Notes under the pieces: model-generated
Databases searched by the model: none
Told to the model about the DNA's origin: nothing
What the model saw: the letters and a program-made list of their open reading frames with translations, nothing else
Translations under genes and position numbers: made by a program
In this document: positions 1-6,909 of the stretch, piece after piece
Layout: every line of letters starts with the position of its first letter
Numbering within the stretch: position 1 is the stretch's first letter
From: Dactylosporangium sucinum
GTDB taxonomy: Bacteria > Actinomycetota > Actinomycetes > Mycobacteriales > Micromonosporaceae
Assembly: GCF_014647515.1 (NCBI RefSeq)
Contig: NZ_BMPI01000078.1
Coordinates: 16,247-48,693, forward strand
Length of the DNA stretch: 32,447 nucleotides
Direction: 5' to 3'

Positions 1-1
1 A

Positions 2-247
2 CCGATCATGAGCCTGCTGACCACGATGGCGCTCACCGAGGGCTACCTGCACGCCGCGGTGGAGGTGTCGCGGCTGTCGGGGCGGGTGATCAGCGTGCAC
101 CTGCCGACGCTGGAGATCCAGGCACAGGACCTGCTGCGGATGCCCGGCTGCCCGGCCTGTGGCAAGGTGTCCCGCGAGCGTGCCCGTGAGATCAACTTCA
201 ACAGCCGGGCGGTTCTGGACCGGATCATGGCGGGAGTGTTGCAGTGA
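2..247 (+). CDS. C-terminal part of a TOMM (azoline RiPP) cyclodehydratase partner protein, ThiF/E1-like (partial, 5' end outside window)
   Basis: The reading frame is open from the first bases of the window, so the start lies upstream and only about 81 residues are seen. The tail has an LLRMPGCPACG segment, a CxxC zinc-ligand pair in the position typical of the ThiF/E1-like proteins that bind the leader peptide of azoline-containing RiPPs. These proteins normally hold a zinc with four cysteines; the other two would be upstream. The identification rests on this CPACG tail and on the next gene, a YcaO enzyme, whose GTG start overlaps this stop codon (GTGA), so the two are translationally coupled. 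By family knowledge it would recruit the precursor peptide to the YcaO cyclodehydratase. The methionine at base 8 is an internal residue rather than a likely start. Confidence 0.6.
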   Translation, partial: PIMSLLTTMALTEGYLHAAVEVSRLSGRVISVHLPTLEIQAQDLLRMPGCPACGKVSRERAREINFNSRAVLDRIMAGVLQ

Positions 248-1599
248 GTGCCCTGGCGCACTACCCGTCGATGACCCGGCTGATGCGGCGATACCGGCAT
301 CTGGGGGGTAACCAGACCGGCATCCTGCCCGGCTATTTCTTCAACGTCGCCGAGATCCCGGGCGAGCCGTGGCTACGGTCGATGACCGCGACGATGCCGC
401 ACTACCACCGCCTGATCATGAACGACCCGCTGAAGGATGTGCAGTACCACCTGAGCGGGTACAGCCTCTACCACGAAGACGCCATGATCCGGATGATGGG
501 GGAGGCCGTCGAGCGGTACGCCGGGATGGTTGCCGTACGCCTGTTCGACCAGGAGTTCCGGTATGCCACGTTCCGGGAGCTGTCGCGTGAGGGCGAATGC
601 CTCCCACTCGAGTATCTGGGCATGTTCAGCCCTGAACAGCAGCGCGACATCGGCAGGCTGCTCCACGGGTACGCCGACCGGCCACCCACCGAGGACGACG
701 TCATCGCCTGGGTGCGCTGCCCGGCGCTGACCCGGCCGGGCGAGGACCTCTGGGTCCCGGCGCAGATGTTCTTCGGCGGCTACACCCCGTCGGCCACGCA
801 CGGCGACCTGCTGTTCACCCCGTCGTTCTCCACCGGCACGGCCGCCCACGTGAGCCTGGAGAACGCACTCCGCAACGCGCTGATCGAGATCGTGCAGCTC
901 GACTCCTTCATCCTCAACTGGTACACCCCCAACCCGTGCCCGCAGGTCGTCATCGACGACGACGACGTACTGCGGGTGCTGGACACCATGCGGCTCGGGC
1001 CGGACTCCGACTACCGGGTCAAGGCGACCTACCTGACCCGGCCCGACCTGCCGCTGCCAACCATCGCCGTGGTCCTGGATCGCAAGACCGACGCGCTGCC
1101 GATCCTCAGCTACGGGATGCAGGGCGACGCCGACCCGCAGCGCGCGCTGCTGCGCGCGGCGATGGAAAGCGCGGCCATCCTCGTCCTGCCCACGTTCTCC
1201 GGCATCTTCGACCCGACCGGGGTGCACGCGGCGGCGAACGCTACGCATTACCTGGACCTCGACTCGAACGTGCTGTTCTACGCGAGCCCGCCGGACGCGG
1301 ACCGCAAGCGCGCCATCTTCGCCGATCGGTCCAGCGGCTCGGTGAAGCTCTCGGAGATCGCCCCGCTGAGCGGGTCGTCAACGCTGGAATCGCTGATCGC
1401 GATGGTTGCCGGGGTGAGCCGCTGGGCGACCTACCTCGACGTGACGCCGCCGGAGCTGGCCGACACCGACTGGAAGGTGGTCCGCGTCCTCATCCCCGAA
1501 CTGCTGAGCATGTGCCTGCCGGGGATGCCACCCAAGGCGCATCCGCGCATGGTCGCGCACGGAGGAGTGACGAATGACTACCCGCACCCTGTGCCTTAG
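244..1599 (+). CDS. YcaO-domain cyclodehydratase (TOMM/RiPP biosynthesis)
   Basis: A 451-residue YcaO-family protein. YcaO enzymes use ATP to activate peptide backbone amides, usually to make thiazolines or oxazolines in ribosomal peptides. The ATP/Mg-binding motifs are visible: GEAVERYAG around residues 86-94 (E87, E90), the serine/glycine-rich STGTAAHVSLENAL stretch around 196-209 followed by ALIEIVQLDSF (E215, D220), and a third helix with RAAMESA (E308). The protein ends in PHPVP, the C-terminal PxPxP tail known from azoline-forming YcaO proteins. The second motif has QLD where ERD is common. The start is the GTG overlapping the previous stop. The length fits a stand-alone YcaO acting with the E1-like partner. 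No precursor peptide gene is seen in the window; it probably lies upstream. Azoline formation is inferred from the pairing; the product is unknown. Confidence 0.88.
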   Translation: MSALAHYPSMTRLMRRYRHLGGNQTGILPGYFFNVAEIPGEPWLRSMTATMPHYHRLIMNDPLKDVQYHLSGYSLYHEDAMIRMMGEAVERYAGMVAVRLFDQEFRYATFRELSREGECLPLEYLGMFSPEQQRDIGRLLHGYADRPPTEDDVIAWVRCPALTRPGEDLWVPAQMFFGGYTPSATHGDLLFTPSFSTGTAAHVSLENALRNALIEIVQLDSFILNWYTPNPCPQVVIDDDDVLRVLDTMRLGPDSDYRVKATYLTRPDLPLPTIAVVLDRKTDALPILSYGMQGDADPQRALLRAAMESAAILVLPTFSGIFDPTGVHAAANATHYLDLDSNVLFYASPPDADRKRAIFADRSSGSVKLSEIAPLSGSSTLESLIAMVAGVSRWATYLDVTPPELADTDWKVVRVLIPELLSMCLPGMPPKAHPRMVAHGGVTNDYPHPVP

Positions 1600-2257
1600 C
1601 CTGCTGGTGCTGCTCTGCGCGTCGTTCCCGGCACAGGTTTTCGAGCTGGCCAACGCCTCGGGCCGCGGCCGGCCCGGCGCAGCCGGCGCCGCGCCGCGCC
1701 GGCCCGATCGCGCCATGGCCGGGTCGCTGATGCTCGCCGTGGCGCTGGTCGCGCTGGCGGCGCTGGCCGCCACGGTCGCGCCGATGCGGTGGACGTTCCC
1801 GCCCGTCGACTGGCTCTGGTATGCCGCCGCGGTGGCGTTCGGGTTCCTCACCGTGCCTCTGGAGTGGGCCGTCGGCGCGGCCTACGTGGCGGTCCGGTAC
1901 CGGCGGCTGGCCGGCATCGGGCTGCACCGTCTCGTGGGGGCCACGTCGGCCTCGGTGGTGCTCGCCTACGTCGTCGCCGGCGCCGCGGAGGAGGTGCTGT
2001 TCCGGGGCGTGGGACTGCACGTGCTCGAAGGGGTCCTGGGCTGGCCGGTCGCTGCGGCGCTCGCGATCACCTCTGTCGTGTACGGCCTCAACCACCTCTA
2101 CTTCGGCGCCATCGCGGTCGCGCAGAAGACCTTCACCGGCGTCGGCTTCGGCCTGCTCTACCTGCTCGGAGGCCACAACGTGCTGGTGCCGCTGGTGGCC
2201 CACGCGGTGCAGAACCTCGTCGTGCTCACCGTGCTGCCGCGCCGGGAGGCATCGTGA
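1574..2257 (+). CDS. CPBP (CAAX-like) family intramembrane metalloprotease
   Basis: A 227-residue integral membrane protein of the CPBP (Abi) family, related to Rce1-type prenyl proteases. All expected active-site positions are present: EEVLFR (E139, E140, R144), a histidine in YGLNH (H174), and AHAVQN (H210, N214). The first 25 residues are a hydrophobic segment, and several more membrane helices follow. A GGAGGAG ribosome site lies about 8 bases before the ATG, inside the end of the YcaO gene, so the two genes overlap by 26 bases and are coupled. CPBP proteins occur in many RiPP clusters (SagE in streptolysin S), where they are proposed to cut the leader peptide or give self-immunity. Either role is possible here; placement in the cluster is inference from coupling. 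Confidence 0.85.
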   Translation: MTTRTLCLSLLVLLCASFPAQVFELANASGRGRPGAAGAAPRRPDRAMAGSLMLAVALVALAALAATVAPMRWTFPPVDWLWYAAAVAFGFLTVPLEWAVGAAYVAVRYRRLAGIGLHRLVGATSASVVLAYVVAGAAEEVLFRGVGLHVLEGVLGWPVAAALAITSVVYGLNHLYFGAIAVAQKTFTGVGFGLLYLLGGHNVLVPLVAHAVQNLVVLTVLPRREAS

Positions 2258-3015
2258 CCAGCGACGGGGCGTGGTTCGCCGGCGCCGCCCTCGCCGCCGC
2301 CGCGATCTGGCTCTTCGTGTTCCGGCTGGCCGTGTTCAACTACCGCACCAACCGGCGGGTCCGCATCTGGGTCGTGACCCACACCTCGGTCCCCGGCAAG
2401 TACGTGATCCCGATCCTGGGCACGCTGGTCTATCTCGCCCTCGGCGTCCTGGGGTCGATCGCTTTGCTCTACGTCGGCGACCTCAGCCTGGGCGGCCTGC
2501 TCGCCTGGCACGTCACCCCGCACGGCGTCGGGCTCATGCTGTTCACCGCCGCCGGCGCCCACCTGCTGACCGGGTTCATGACGTCCATCATGTACGCCGT
2601 GCGCCCCCGCATCGATGTGCCAACGGCGATTTCCCGCGTCCGCTGGATCAATGAGATCCTGGTGCTGCCCCGGCCTTGGCGTTACGCCACCCCGGCGATC
2701 AGCGCCGCGGTCGAGGAGTTCTTCTTCCGCGGCGTCATCCTCGGCGGACTGCTAGCCACCGGTACACCGGCCTGGGCCGCGATCGCGATCAGCGGTGCGT
2801 CCTTCATCATCCTCCAGGTGCTGTACACCGACACGGCCCTGCAGGCCACCGTGATCGGACTGGGCTGTGTGGTGCTCTCGGTGTTGTGCGGGTTGCTGGT
2901 GGTCGCGGAGGGCAGCGTGCTTCCGGCGATCGCGGTGCACGCGTCGTTCGCCGTGTACTACACCCGGTCCAGCGTGCGCCGGGCCGCTCGCGTCCTGACC
3001 GCATTGCCCCGCTGA
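2254..3015 (+). CDS. CPBP-family membrane protein, probably catalytically degenerate
   Basis: A 253-residue membrane protein that starts at a GTG overlapping the stop of the preceding CPBP gene (GTGA). The frame is open further upstream, but that part runs antiparallel in reading frame to the first CPBP gene and is not protein-like. The first motif EEFFFRG is intact (E154, E155, R159). At the second motif, where FxxxH is expected, the sequence reads FIILQ, so the histidine is replaced by Q188. At the third motif H229 is kept (VHASFA), but the asparagine four residues later is an alanine. It may therefore be a non-proteolytic partner of the first CPBP protein or an immunity protein. It is the last gene of the RiPP operon; a hairpin follows. 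Confidence 0.82.
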   Translation: MTSDGAWFAGAALAAAAIWLFVFRLAVFNYRTNRRVRIWVVTHTSVPGKYVIPILGTLVYLALGVLGSIALLYVGDLSLGGLLAWHVTPHGVGLMLFTAAGAHLLTGFMTSIMYAVRPRIDVPTAISRVRWINEILVLPRPWRYATPAISAAVEEFFFRGVILGGLLATGTPAWAAIAISGASFIILQVLYTDTALQATVIGLGCVVLSVLCGLLVVAEGSVLPAIAVHASFAVYYTRSSVRRAARVLTALPR

Positions 3016-3032
3016 GGAGGTCGACGATCAAG

Positions 3033-3053
3033 CGGCCGGGTCCCGCCCGGCCG
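3033..3053. terminator. GC-rich hairpin between convergent genes
   Basis: An 8-bp perfect stem, CGGCCGGG and CCCGGCCG, with a 5-base loop lies between the end of the second CPBP gene and the end of the convergent dehydrogenase gene. There is no clear T-run, as is common in high-GC actinomycetes. It could stop transcription from both sides. Confidence 0.5.
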
Positions 3054-3085
3054 TGACCGGCGTCGAGCCGCGCTGTACTCCTCCT

Positions 3086-4108
3086 CTACGGCTGCAACAG
3101 CACCTTGATCGCGCGGCGTTCGTCCATGGCCCGGTACCCCTCGGCGGCCTGGTCGAGCGGCAGCGCGAGGTCGAACACCTGGCCCGGGTCGATGGTCCGG
3201 TCGACGATCAGGTCGATCAGCTCGGGCAGGAAGCGGCGTACCGGGGCGGGGCCGCCGTGCAGGTGGACGTGGGAGAAGAACAGCTCGGTGCCGGGCAGGG
3301 CGACGTCGTGGGTGACACCGACGTAGCCGACGTGCCCGCCGGGACGGGTAGCGCGGATCGACTGCATCATCGACTCCTGGGTGCCGACCGCCTCGATGAC
3401 CGAGTGCGCGCCGAGGCCGCCGGTGAGGTCCTTGATCCGGGCGACGCCCTCGTCGCCGCGCTCGGTGACGATGTCCGTGGCGCCATAGGCGAGGGCGAGC
3501 TTCTGCCGGTCGGCGTGCCGGCTCATGGCGACGATCCGCTCGGCGCCGAGGTGCTTGGCGGCGAGGACGCCGAGCAGGCCGACGGCGCCGTCACCGACGA
3601 CCGCGACAGTCTTGCCCGGCTCGACCTGGGCGGCCACGGCGGCGAACCAGCCGGTGCCGAGGACGTCCGAGGCGGCGAGCAGGCCGGGGATCAGGTCGTC
3701 GGCGGGGAGGTCCGGGGTGGCGACGAGGGTGCCGTCGGCGAGCGGGACCCGCAGGTACTGCGCCTGCGCGCCGAGCCCGCCGATGCCCACCCTGTGCACG
3801 CACGAGCTCTGGTAACCGGCCCGGCAGATCTCGCAGGTGTTGTCGGAGGCGAAGAACGAGCCGACCACGAACTGCCCGGGCCGCACCCTGCGGACGTCGG
3901 CGCCGACCTCCTCGACGATGCCGACGTACTCGTGGCCCATCGGTGCCGGGCCGTGGACCGGCTCAAGCCCGCGGTACGGCCACAGGTCGGAGCCGCAGAC
4001 GCAGGTGGCGGACAGCCGGATGATCGCATCGGTCGGCTCGACGATCCGCGGATCGTCGCGTTCCTCGACGCGGACGTCACCGGGCGCGTACAGCATGGCT
4101 CCTCGCAT
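3086..4108 (-). CDS. Zinc-dependent medium-chain alcohol dehydrogenase family protein
   Basis: A 340-residue MDR-family oxidoreductase, expected to interconvert an alcohol and an aldehyde or ketone with NAD(P). The catalytic zinc ligands are visible as C38 in CVCGSD and H59-E60 in MGHEYVG. A structural-zinc-like loop follows (CEICRAGYQSSC, with three cysteines, the middle position being glycine, a known variant). The Rossmann glycine motif VVGDGAVGLLG is in the second half and is followed by SRH at the end of the second strand, which may favour NADP. The start is the ATG at 4108 with AAAGGAA about 11 bases upstream. It lies downstream of a truncated SDR remnant and divergent from an MmyB-like regulator, so it is probably controlled by that regulator. 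The substrate cannot be read from sequence. Confidence 0.9.
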   Translation of the reverse strand: MRGAMLYAPGDVRVEERDDPRIVEPTDAIIRLSATCVCGSDLWPYRGLEPVHGPAPMGHEYVGIVEEVGADVRRVRPGQFVVGSFFASDNTCEICRAGYQSSCVHRVGIGGLGAQAQYLRVPLADGTLVATPDLPADDLIPGLLAASDVLGTGWFAAVAAQVEPGKTVAVVGDGAVGLLGVLAAKHLGAERIVAMSRHADRQKLALAYGATDIVTERGDEGVARIKDLTGGLGAHSVIEAVGTQESMMQSIRATRPGGHVGYVGVTHDVALPGTELFFSHVHLHGGPAPVRRFLPELIDLIVDRTIDPGQVFDLALPLDQAAEGYRAMDERRAIKVLLQP

Positions 4109-4167
4109 GGGAGGTGTTTCCTTTCGGTTCGGTGGAGCGGTGATCTCAGCCGGCTGCGGCCCGGGCT

Positions 4168-4281
4168 TCAGCGGGCGGTGTAGCCGCCGTCAACGGGCAG
4201 GGCGACGCCGACGACGAAGCTGGCACCGGGGCTGCACAGCCACAGCACCGCGGCGGCGATCTCCTCAGCCTCGCAGCTGCG
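4168..4281 (-). pseudogene. Remnant of a short-chain dehydrogenase/reductase (C-terminus only)
   Basis: On the minus strand about 37 codons before a TGA read EAEEIAAAVLWLCSPGASF and then VGVALPVDGGYTAR. This is the standard C-terminal end of classical SDR enzymes (EEIA..V.WLCS, then G..L.VDGGYTA). Upstream of it the resemblance ends and the frame runs into the regulator gene, so the N-terminal 200 or so residues, with cofactor and catalytic motifs, are missing. The remnant sits between the regulator and the MDR gene in the same direction as the MDR gene, which points to an internal deletion of an original regulator-SDR-MDR locus. Confidence 0.75.
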
Positions 4282-4402
4282 GTATGCCGTCGACGGCCAC
4301 AACACCAGCCAACCCGATCCGGCGGCCGGCGGGGAGTCACTGGCGAAACGTGTACTACCAGGGCACCCCACCGCCCCGTTGCCAGGTCGTACCGTCGAAG
4401 CC

Positions 4403-5320
4403 ATGGACAATCGCGCCGAGGTCCGCGACTTCCTCGTCTCCCGGCGGGCCAACATCACCCCGCAGCGGGCCGGGCTGCCCGACGACGGCCACCGCCGCGT
4501 GCCCGGGCTGCGCCGCAGCGAGGTCGCCACGCTCGCCGGAGTGAGCGTCGAGTACTACGCCAAGCTCGAACGCGGCGCGATCGCCGGCGTGTCCGCCTCG
4601 GTCCTGGACGCCCTGGCCCGGGCGCTGCAACTCGACGACGCCGAGCGGGCCCACCTGTTCCACCTCGCCCACGCCGCCGACGGCACCAGCGCCGGCATGC
4701 GCCCCCGCCGACGCCCCGCGAAGCGCTGGACGCCCCGCCCGAGCCTGCAGTGGGTCCTCGACCGGTTCACCGCGCCGGCCATCATCCGCAACGGCCGCAT
4801 GGACCTGCTCGCCGCCAACCACCTCGGCCGGGCCATGCACGCCACCGTCTACGACACCGCCTTCGACGGTTGCCCGAACTTTGCCCGCTTCACGTTCCTG
4901 CACCTCGACGCCGCCCACGACTTCTACCCCGACTGGGACACCGCCGCCGACACCTGCGTCGCCATCCTGCACACCGAAGCCGGCCGTGACCCCCACGACA
5001 AGGAGCTCCACGACCTGGTCGGCGAGCTGTCGACCCGCAGCGACGCCTTCCGCCGCCGCTGGAGCGCGCACAACGTGCGCGCCCACGGCGCCGGCAGCAA
5101 ACGCTTCCACCACCACGACGTCGGCGACCTCGAACTCGCCTATGAAAGCGTCGACCTGGTCTCTGAACCCGGTCTCAGCCTCACCCTCTACGCCGCCGAG
5201 CCAGCTTCACCGACCGCCCACGCCCTCGACCTGCTCGCCTCCTGGACCGCCACCCAGGCCAACGCCGAGCAGTCCGGCGCGGTGACGAACGCGGCGCCCC
5301 GGGGAGAAGAGCGGCAATGA
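4403..5320 (+). CDS. MmyB-like helix-turn-helix transcriptional regulator
   Basis: A 305-residue regulator. An XRE-type helix-turn-helix occupies roughly residues 5-85, with the family hallmark RRVPGLRRSEVATLAGVS and then VEYYAKLERG. It is followed by the MmyB-type ligand-binding domain, including WVLDRF and AANHLGRAMH. The chosen start is the ATG at 4403 (MDNRAEV), which fits the usual N-terminus; an in-frame upstream GTG at 4379 adds eight residues with no family match. No strong ribosome site precedes the ATG. These regulators usually control an adjacent, divergent SDR or other oxidoreductase gene. Here that gene is reduced to a fragment, so the likely remaining target is the dehydrogenase at 3086-4108. 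Confidence 0.88.
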   Translation: MDNRAEVRDFLVSRRANITPQRAGLPDDGHRRVPGLRRSEVATLAGVSVEYYAKLERGAIAGVSASVLDALARALQLDDAERAHLFHLAHAADGTSAGMRPRRRPAKRWTPRPSLQWVLDRFTAPAIIRNGRMDLLAANHLGRAMHATVYDTAFDGCPNFARFTFLHLDAAHDFYPDWDTAADTCVAILHTEAGRDPHDKELHDLVGELSTRSDAFRRRWSAHNVRAHGAGSKRFHHHDVGDLELAYESVDLVSEPGLSLTLYAAEPASPTAHALDLLASWTATQANAEQSGAVTNAAPRGEERQ

Positions 5321-5371
5321 ACTGCTACTGGCCTCTCCGGCCCGACGCCGCGCTCCGCGCAGGCCAGGAAA

Positions 5372-5662
5372 TCAGGCGGACCGCGCCGCCTCGAGCCCGT
5401 CAACGATGGCCTCGAGTTCCGGCCGCTTGGCGGCGTCGGTGACGAACCCGACGAACGGTCCGCCCTCGAAGGTAAGGGTGACCTGGACCAGGCGCTCCTT
5501 CTCGCGCCCGAACAACGTGACGCGCCGCTCCAGATCTTTCCACTGCGCGCCTCGGTACGATGACGCCGGCGTCCGAGTGACAGGCCGGCCGCCGCGCAGC
5601 TTCTCCAGCCAGCCACCGTCGAGTACAAGCCGCTCGTTCGACTGCCCGTCAACAACGATCAC
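5372..5662 (-). CDS. Small hypothetical protein (about 96 aa), leaderless start inside an inverted repeat
   Basis: I do not recognise this protein. From the GTG at 5662 it has 96 residues beginning VIVVDGQSNERLVLDGGW. It shows alternating hydrophobic strands (RRVTLFGREKERLVQVTLTF) and a C-terminal helix, so a small alpha/beta or PH-like fold is possible. The frame remains open upstream to about 5836, but that part is Arg/Ser/Pro-rich and unlike a protein. A TATCTT -10-like hexamer lies at 5674-5669, six bases before the GTG, suggesting a leaderless transcript. Start and promoter both lie in a perfect inverted repeat. It is convergent with the MmyB-like regulator gene. Confidence 0.55.
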   Translation of the reverse strand: MIVVDGQSNERLVLDGGWLEKLRGGRPVTRTPASSYRGAQWKDLERRVTLFGREKERLVQVTLTFEGGPFVGFVTDAAKRPELEAIVDGLEAARSA

Positions 5663-5692
5663 GTGCGCAAGATAACGGATCTTGCGCACGTG
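5660..5692. promoter_or_regulatory. Perfect 14-bp inverted repeat over the start of the small hypothetical gene
   Basis: The arms CACGTGCGCAAGAT (5660-5673) and ATCTTGCGCACGTG (5679-5692) are exact reverse complements separated by AACGG. The left arm contains the GTG start codon of the minus-strand gene, and the proposed -10 hexamer spans the left arm and the first base of the loop. It could be an operator for a dimeric repressor or, as RNA, a strong hairpin masking the start. Confidence 0.7.
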
Positions 5693-6139
5693 TGGGATTG
5701 CCCACCCGGCCAGATGTCCGGCGCTGGGAGTGTCATGCCGGATGCCGGCGTGCTGTCGCGCCACGCGCGGCGAACGATTCGGCGCCCTGCGGGAAGCCGG
5801 TGTCGAGCCGACGGGACCAAGATCGCTACAGAGCAAGCCGGGAAGTGGCGACCCAAGGCACCGAAGTCCAGCTTCACCCTCTGGTATTCACCCATCGCGG
5901 GTGATGTCTCGATCTGGGTCATCCGCTGGAGTCAGCACTTCGGCCGTCGTCCCACTGCCATGGCAGTACCAAGACTGCAGCGGCTTGCGACCACGCGCAT
6001 AGCCGAAGCTGAACGGGGGCGGACGTTGAACGGGCGACCGAGCGATGCGGTCCGGCTTCGTCATGCGCATGCAGCGGTGAGTCCGGCAGGCGCGACTGCG
6101 GTCTCCGGCAGCGACGTCAGCCCGCCGCATGGAGGCCCG
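5693..6139. other. Non-coding or decayed stretch
   Basis: About 450 bases in which no frame on either strand gives a credible protein. Open frames exist but are Arg/Pro/Ser-rich with no recognisable motifs. The base composition is somewhat less GC-rich than in neighbouring genes. The stretch runs directly into a kinase fragment, so it probably represents degraded or inserted DNA. Confidence 0.5.
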
Positions 6140-6283
6140 AGCTCGGTGGCACGTCGGCTCCTCGGCGGGTGCTACCGGTTCGACACGGTGCTGGGCGGCG
6201 GAGGCATGGGCACCGTCTGGCGCGGCTATGACCTGGTCTTCACCGCGCTCAACAGCCACCTGGACGCGGTCGCCACCGGATAG
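6140..6283 (+). pseudogene. Fragment of a bacterial Ser/Thr protein kinase (glycine-rich loop only)
   Basis: The plus-strand frame encodes YRFDTVLGGGGMGTVWRGYD, which matches the very start of actinobacterial Hanks-type kinase domains (YR...LG.GGMG.VW.A.D, the ATP-binding glycine loop). About 13 codons later the frame ends at TAG (6281-6283). The ATP-anchoring lysine, catalytic HRD loop and DFG motif are all absent. The upstream part of the frame is not protein-like. It is best read as a broken remnant of a kinase gene (pknB-like), cut just after the glycine loop. Confidence 0.65.
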
Positions 6284-6394
6284 ACGCAGGACGCTCCAAC
6301 ACTCGGGTCGCCCCCGACCGGCACGGCGTGGGTCCCGCGGCGCTGTAGCCCGGCCGGTTTGTCTCCGGCACGCGCCTGGAGCCGCCGGCGTGGG
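6284..6394. other. Intergenic region at the end of the mce operon
   Basis: This 111-base gap separates the kinase fragment from the stop of the last mce-operon gene. A short GGTCG/CGACC stem with a C-rich loop lies near 6307-6320 and might contribute to termination. No gene is seen. Confidence 0.3.
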
Positions 6395-6895
6395 TCAGAT
6401 CGCCACGGCGTGCGACACCAGCCAGGCCCCCTTCACCGGCACCATTGTGAGCACCACCCGGTTCTGGTCGACCTTCTCGCCGGTGACGTTGGTGTTGCGA
6501 CGGTACTGGTTGAGGTAGAGCAGCAGTTCGACCCGCTGCGGGCTGGCGGTCACGACCCCGGACGCCGACACCGCCGCGCGGACGATCGCCTGCTCCGCCA
6601 CGGCCTGCGGCTTGAGCGCGGCGGTCGTCTTCGCGTACTCGTCGGCGAACTGGCCGGTGACGAACGCCCGCCCGTTGGCGACGCTGGTGTCGAAGTTGCG
6701 GTAGTCGTACGAGAAGATCGCCTGCGCGGCGGCGGTCACGGCGGCGAGCGACCGGCGGACCGCGACGTCCTGTTGCCGCGCCTGCTCGTGCTGGTACCAG
6801 CCGGCGAGCGCAACGGAGAGACCGAGCGCGACGGCGGCCACGAGCACGGCGGCGCCGCGACGCATGCGGAGCTTGGGCAGCTTGAGTTTCGGCAT
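6395..6895 (-). CDS. Mce-associated membrane protein (second)
   Basis: A 166-residue protein with a short basic N-terminus (MPKLKLPKLRMRR), one membrane helix at about residues 14-33, and an extracytoplasmic domain of about 130 residues ending in an AWLVSHAVAI strand. This is the layout of Mce-associated proteins found at the ends of mce operons, thought to stabilise or assist the Mce importer. The ATG at 6895 has AGGAGG five bases upstream and lies just after the stop of the preceding Mce-associated gene. The long open frame upstream overlaps that gene antisense-like in composition and is not used. It is the last gene of the operon. Confidence 0.85.
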   Translation of the reverse strand: MPKLKLPKLRMRRGAAVLVAAVALGLSVALAGWYQHEQARQQDVAVRRSLAAVTAAAQAIFSYDYRNFDTSVANGRAFVTGQFADEYAKTTAALKPQAVAEQAIVRAAVSASGVVTASPQRVELLLYLNQYRRNTNVTGEKVDQNRVVLTMVPVKGAWLVSHAVAI

Positions 6896-6909
6896 CACGA
6901 CCTCCTGCA

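Noticed and set aside
1789..2253. Extending the second CPBP gene upstream to 1789
   Set aside because: That part overlaps the first CPBP gene in another frame and is Arg/Gly-rich; the GTG at 2254 gives a standard 4-base overlap.
3053..4183. A 376-codon plus-strand open frame opposite the dehydrogenase gene
   Set aside because: It mirrors the MDR gene, whose zinc and Rossmann motifs are clear on the minus strand; the plus-strand product is Asp/Gly/Arg-rich without motifs.
5692..5904. Short open frames in the stretch after the inverted repeat
   Set aside because: None has a ribosome site, motif or credible composition, and several overlap on both strands.
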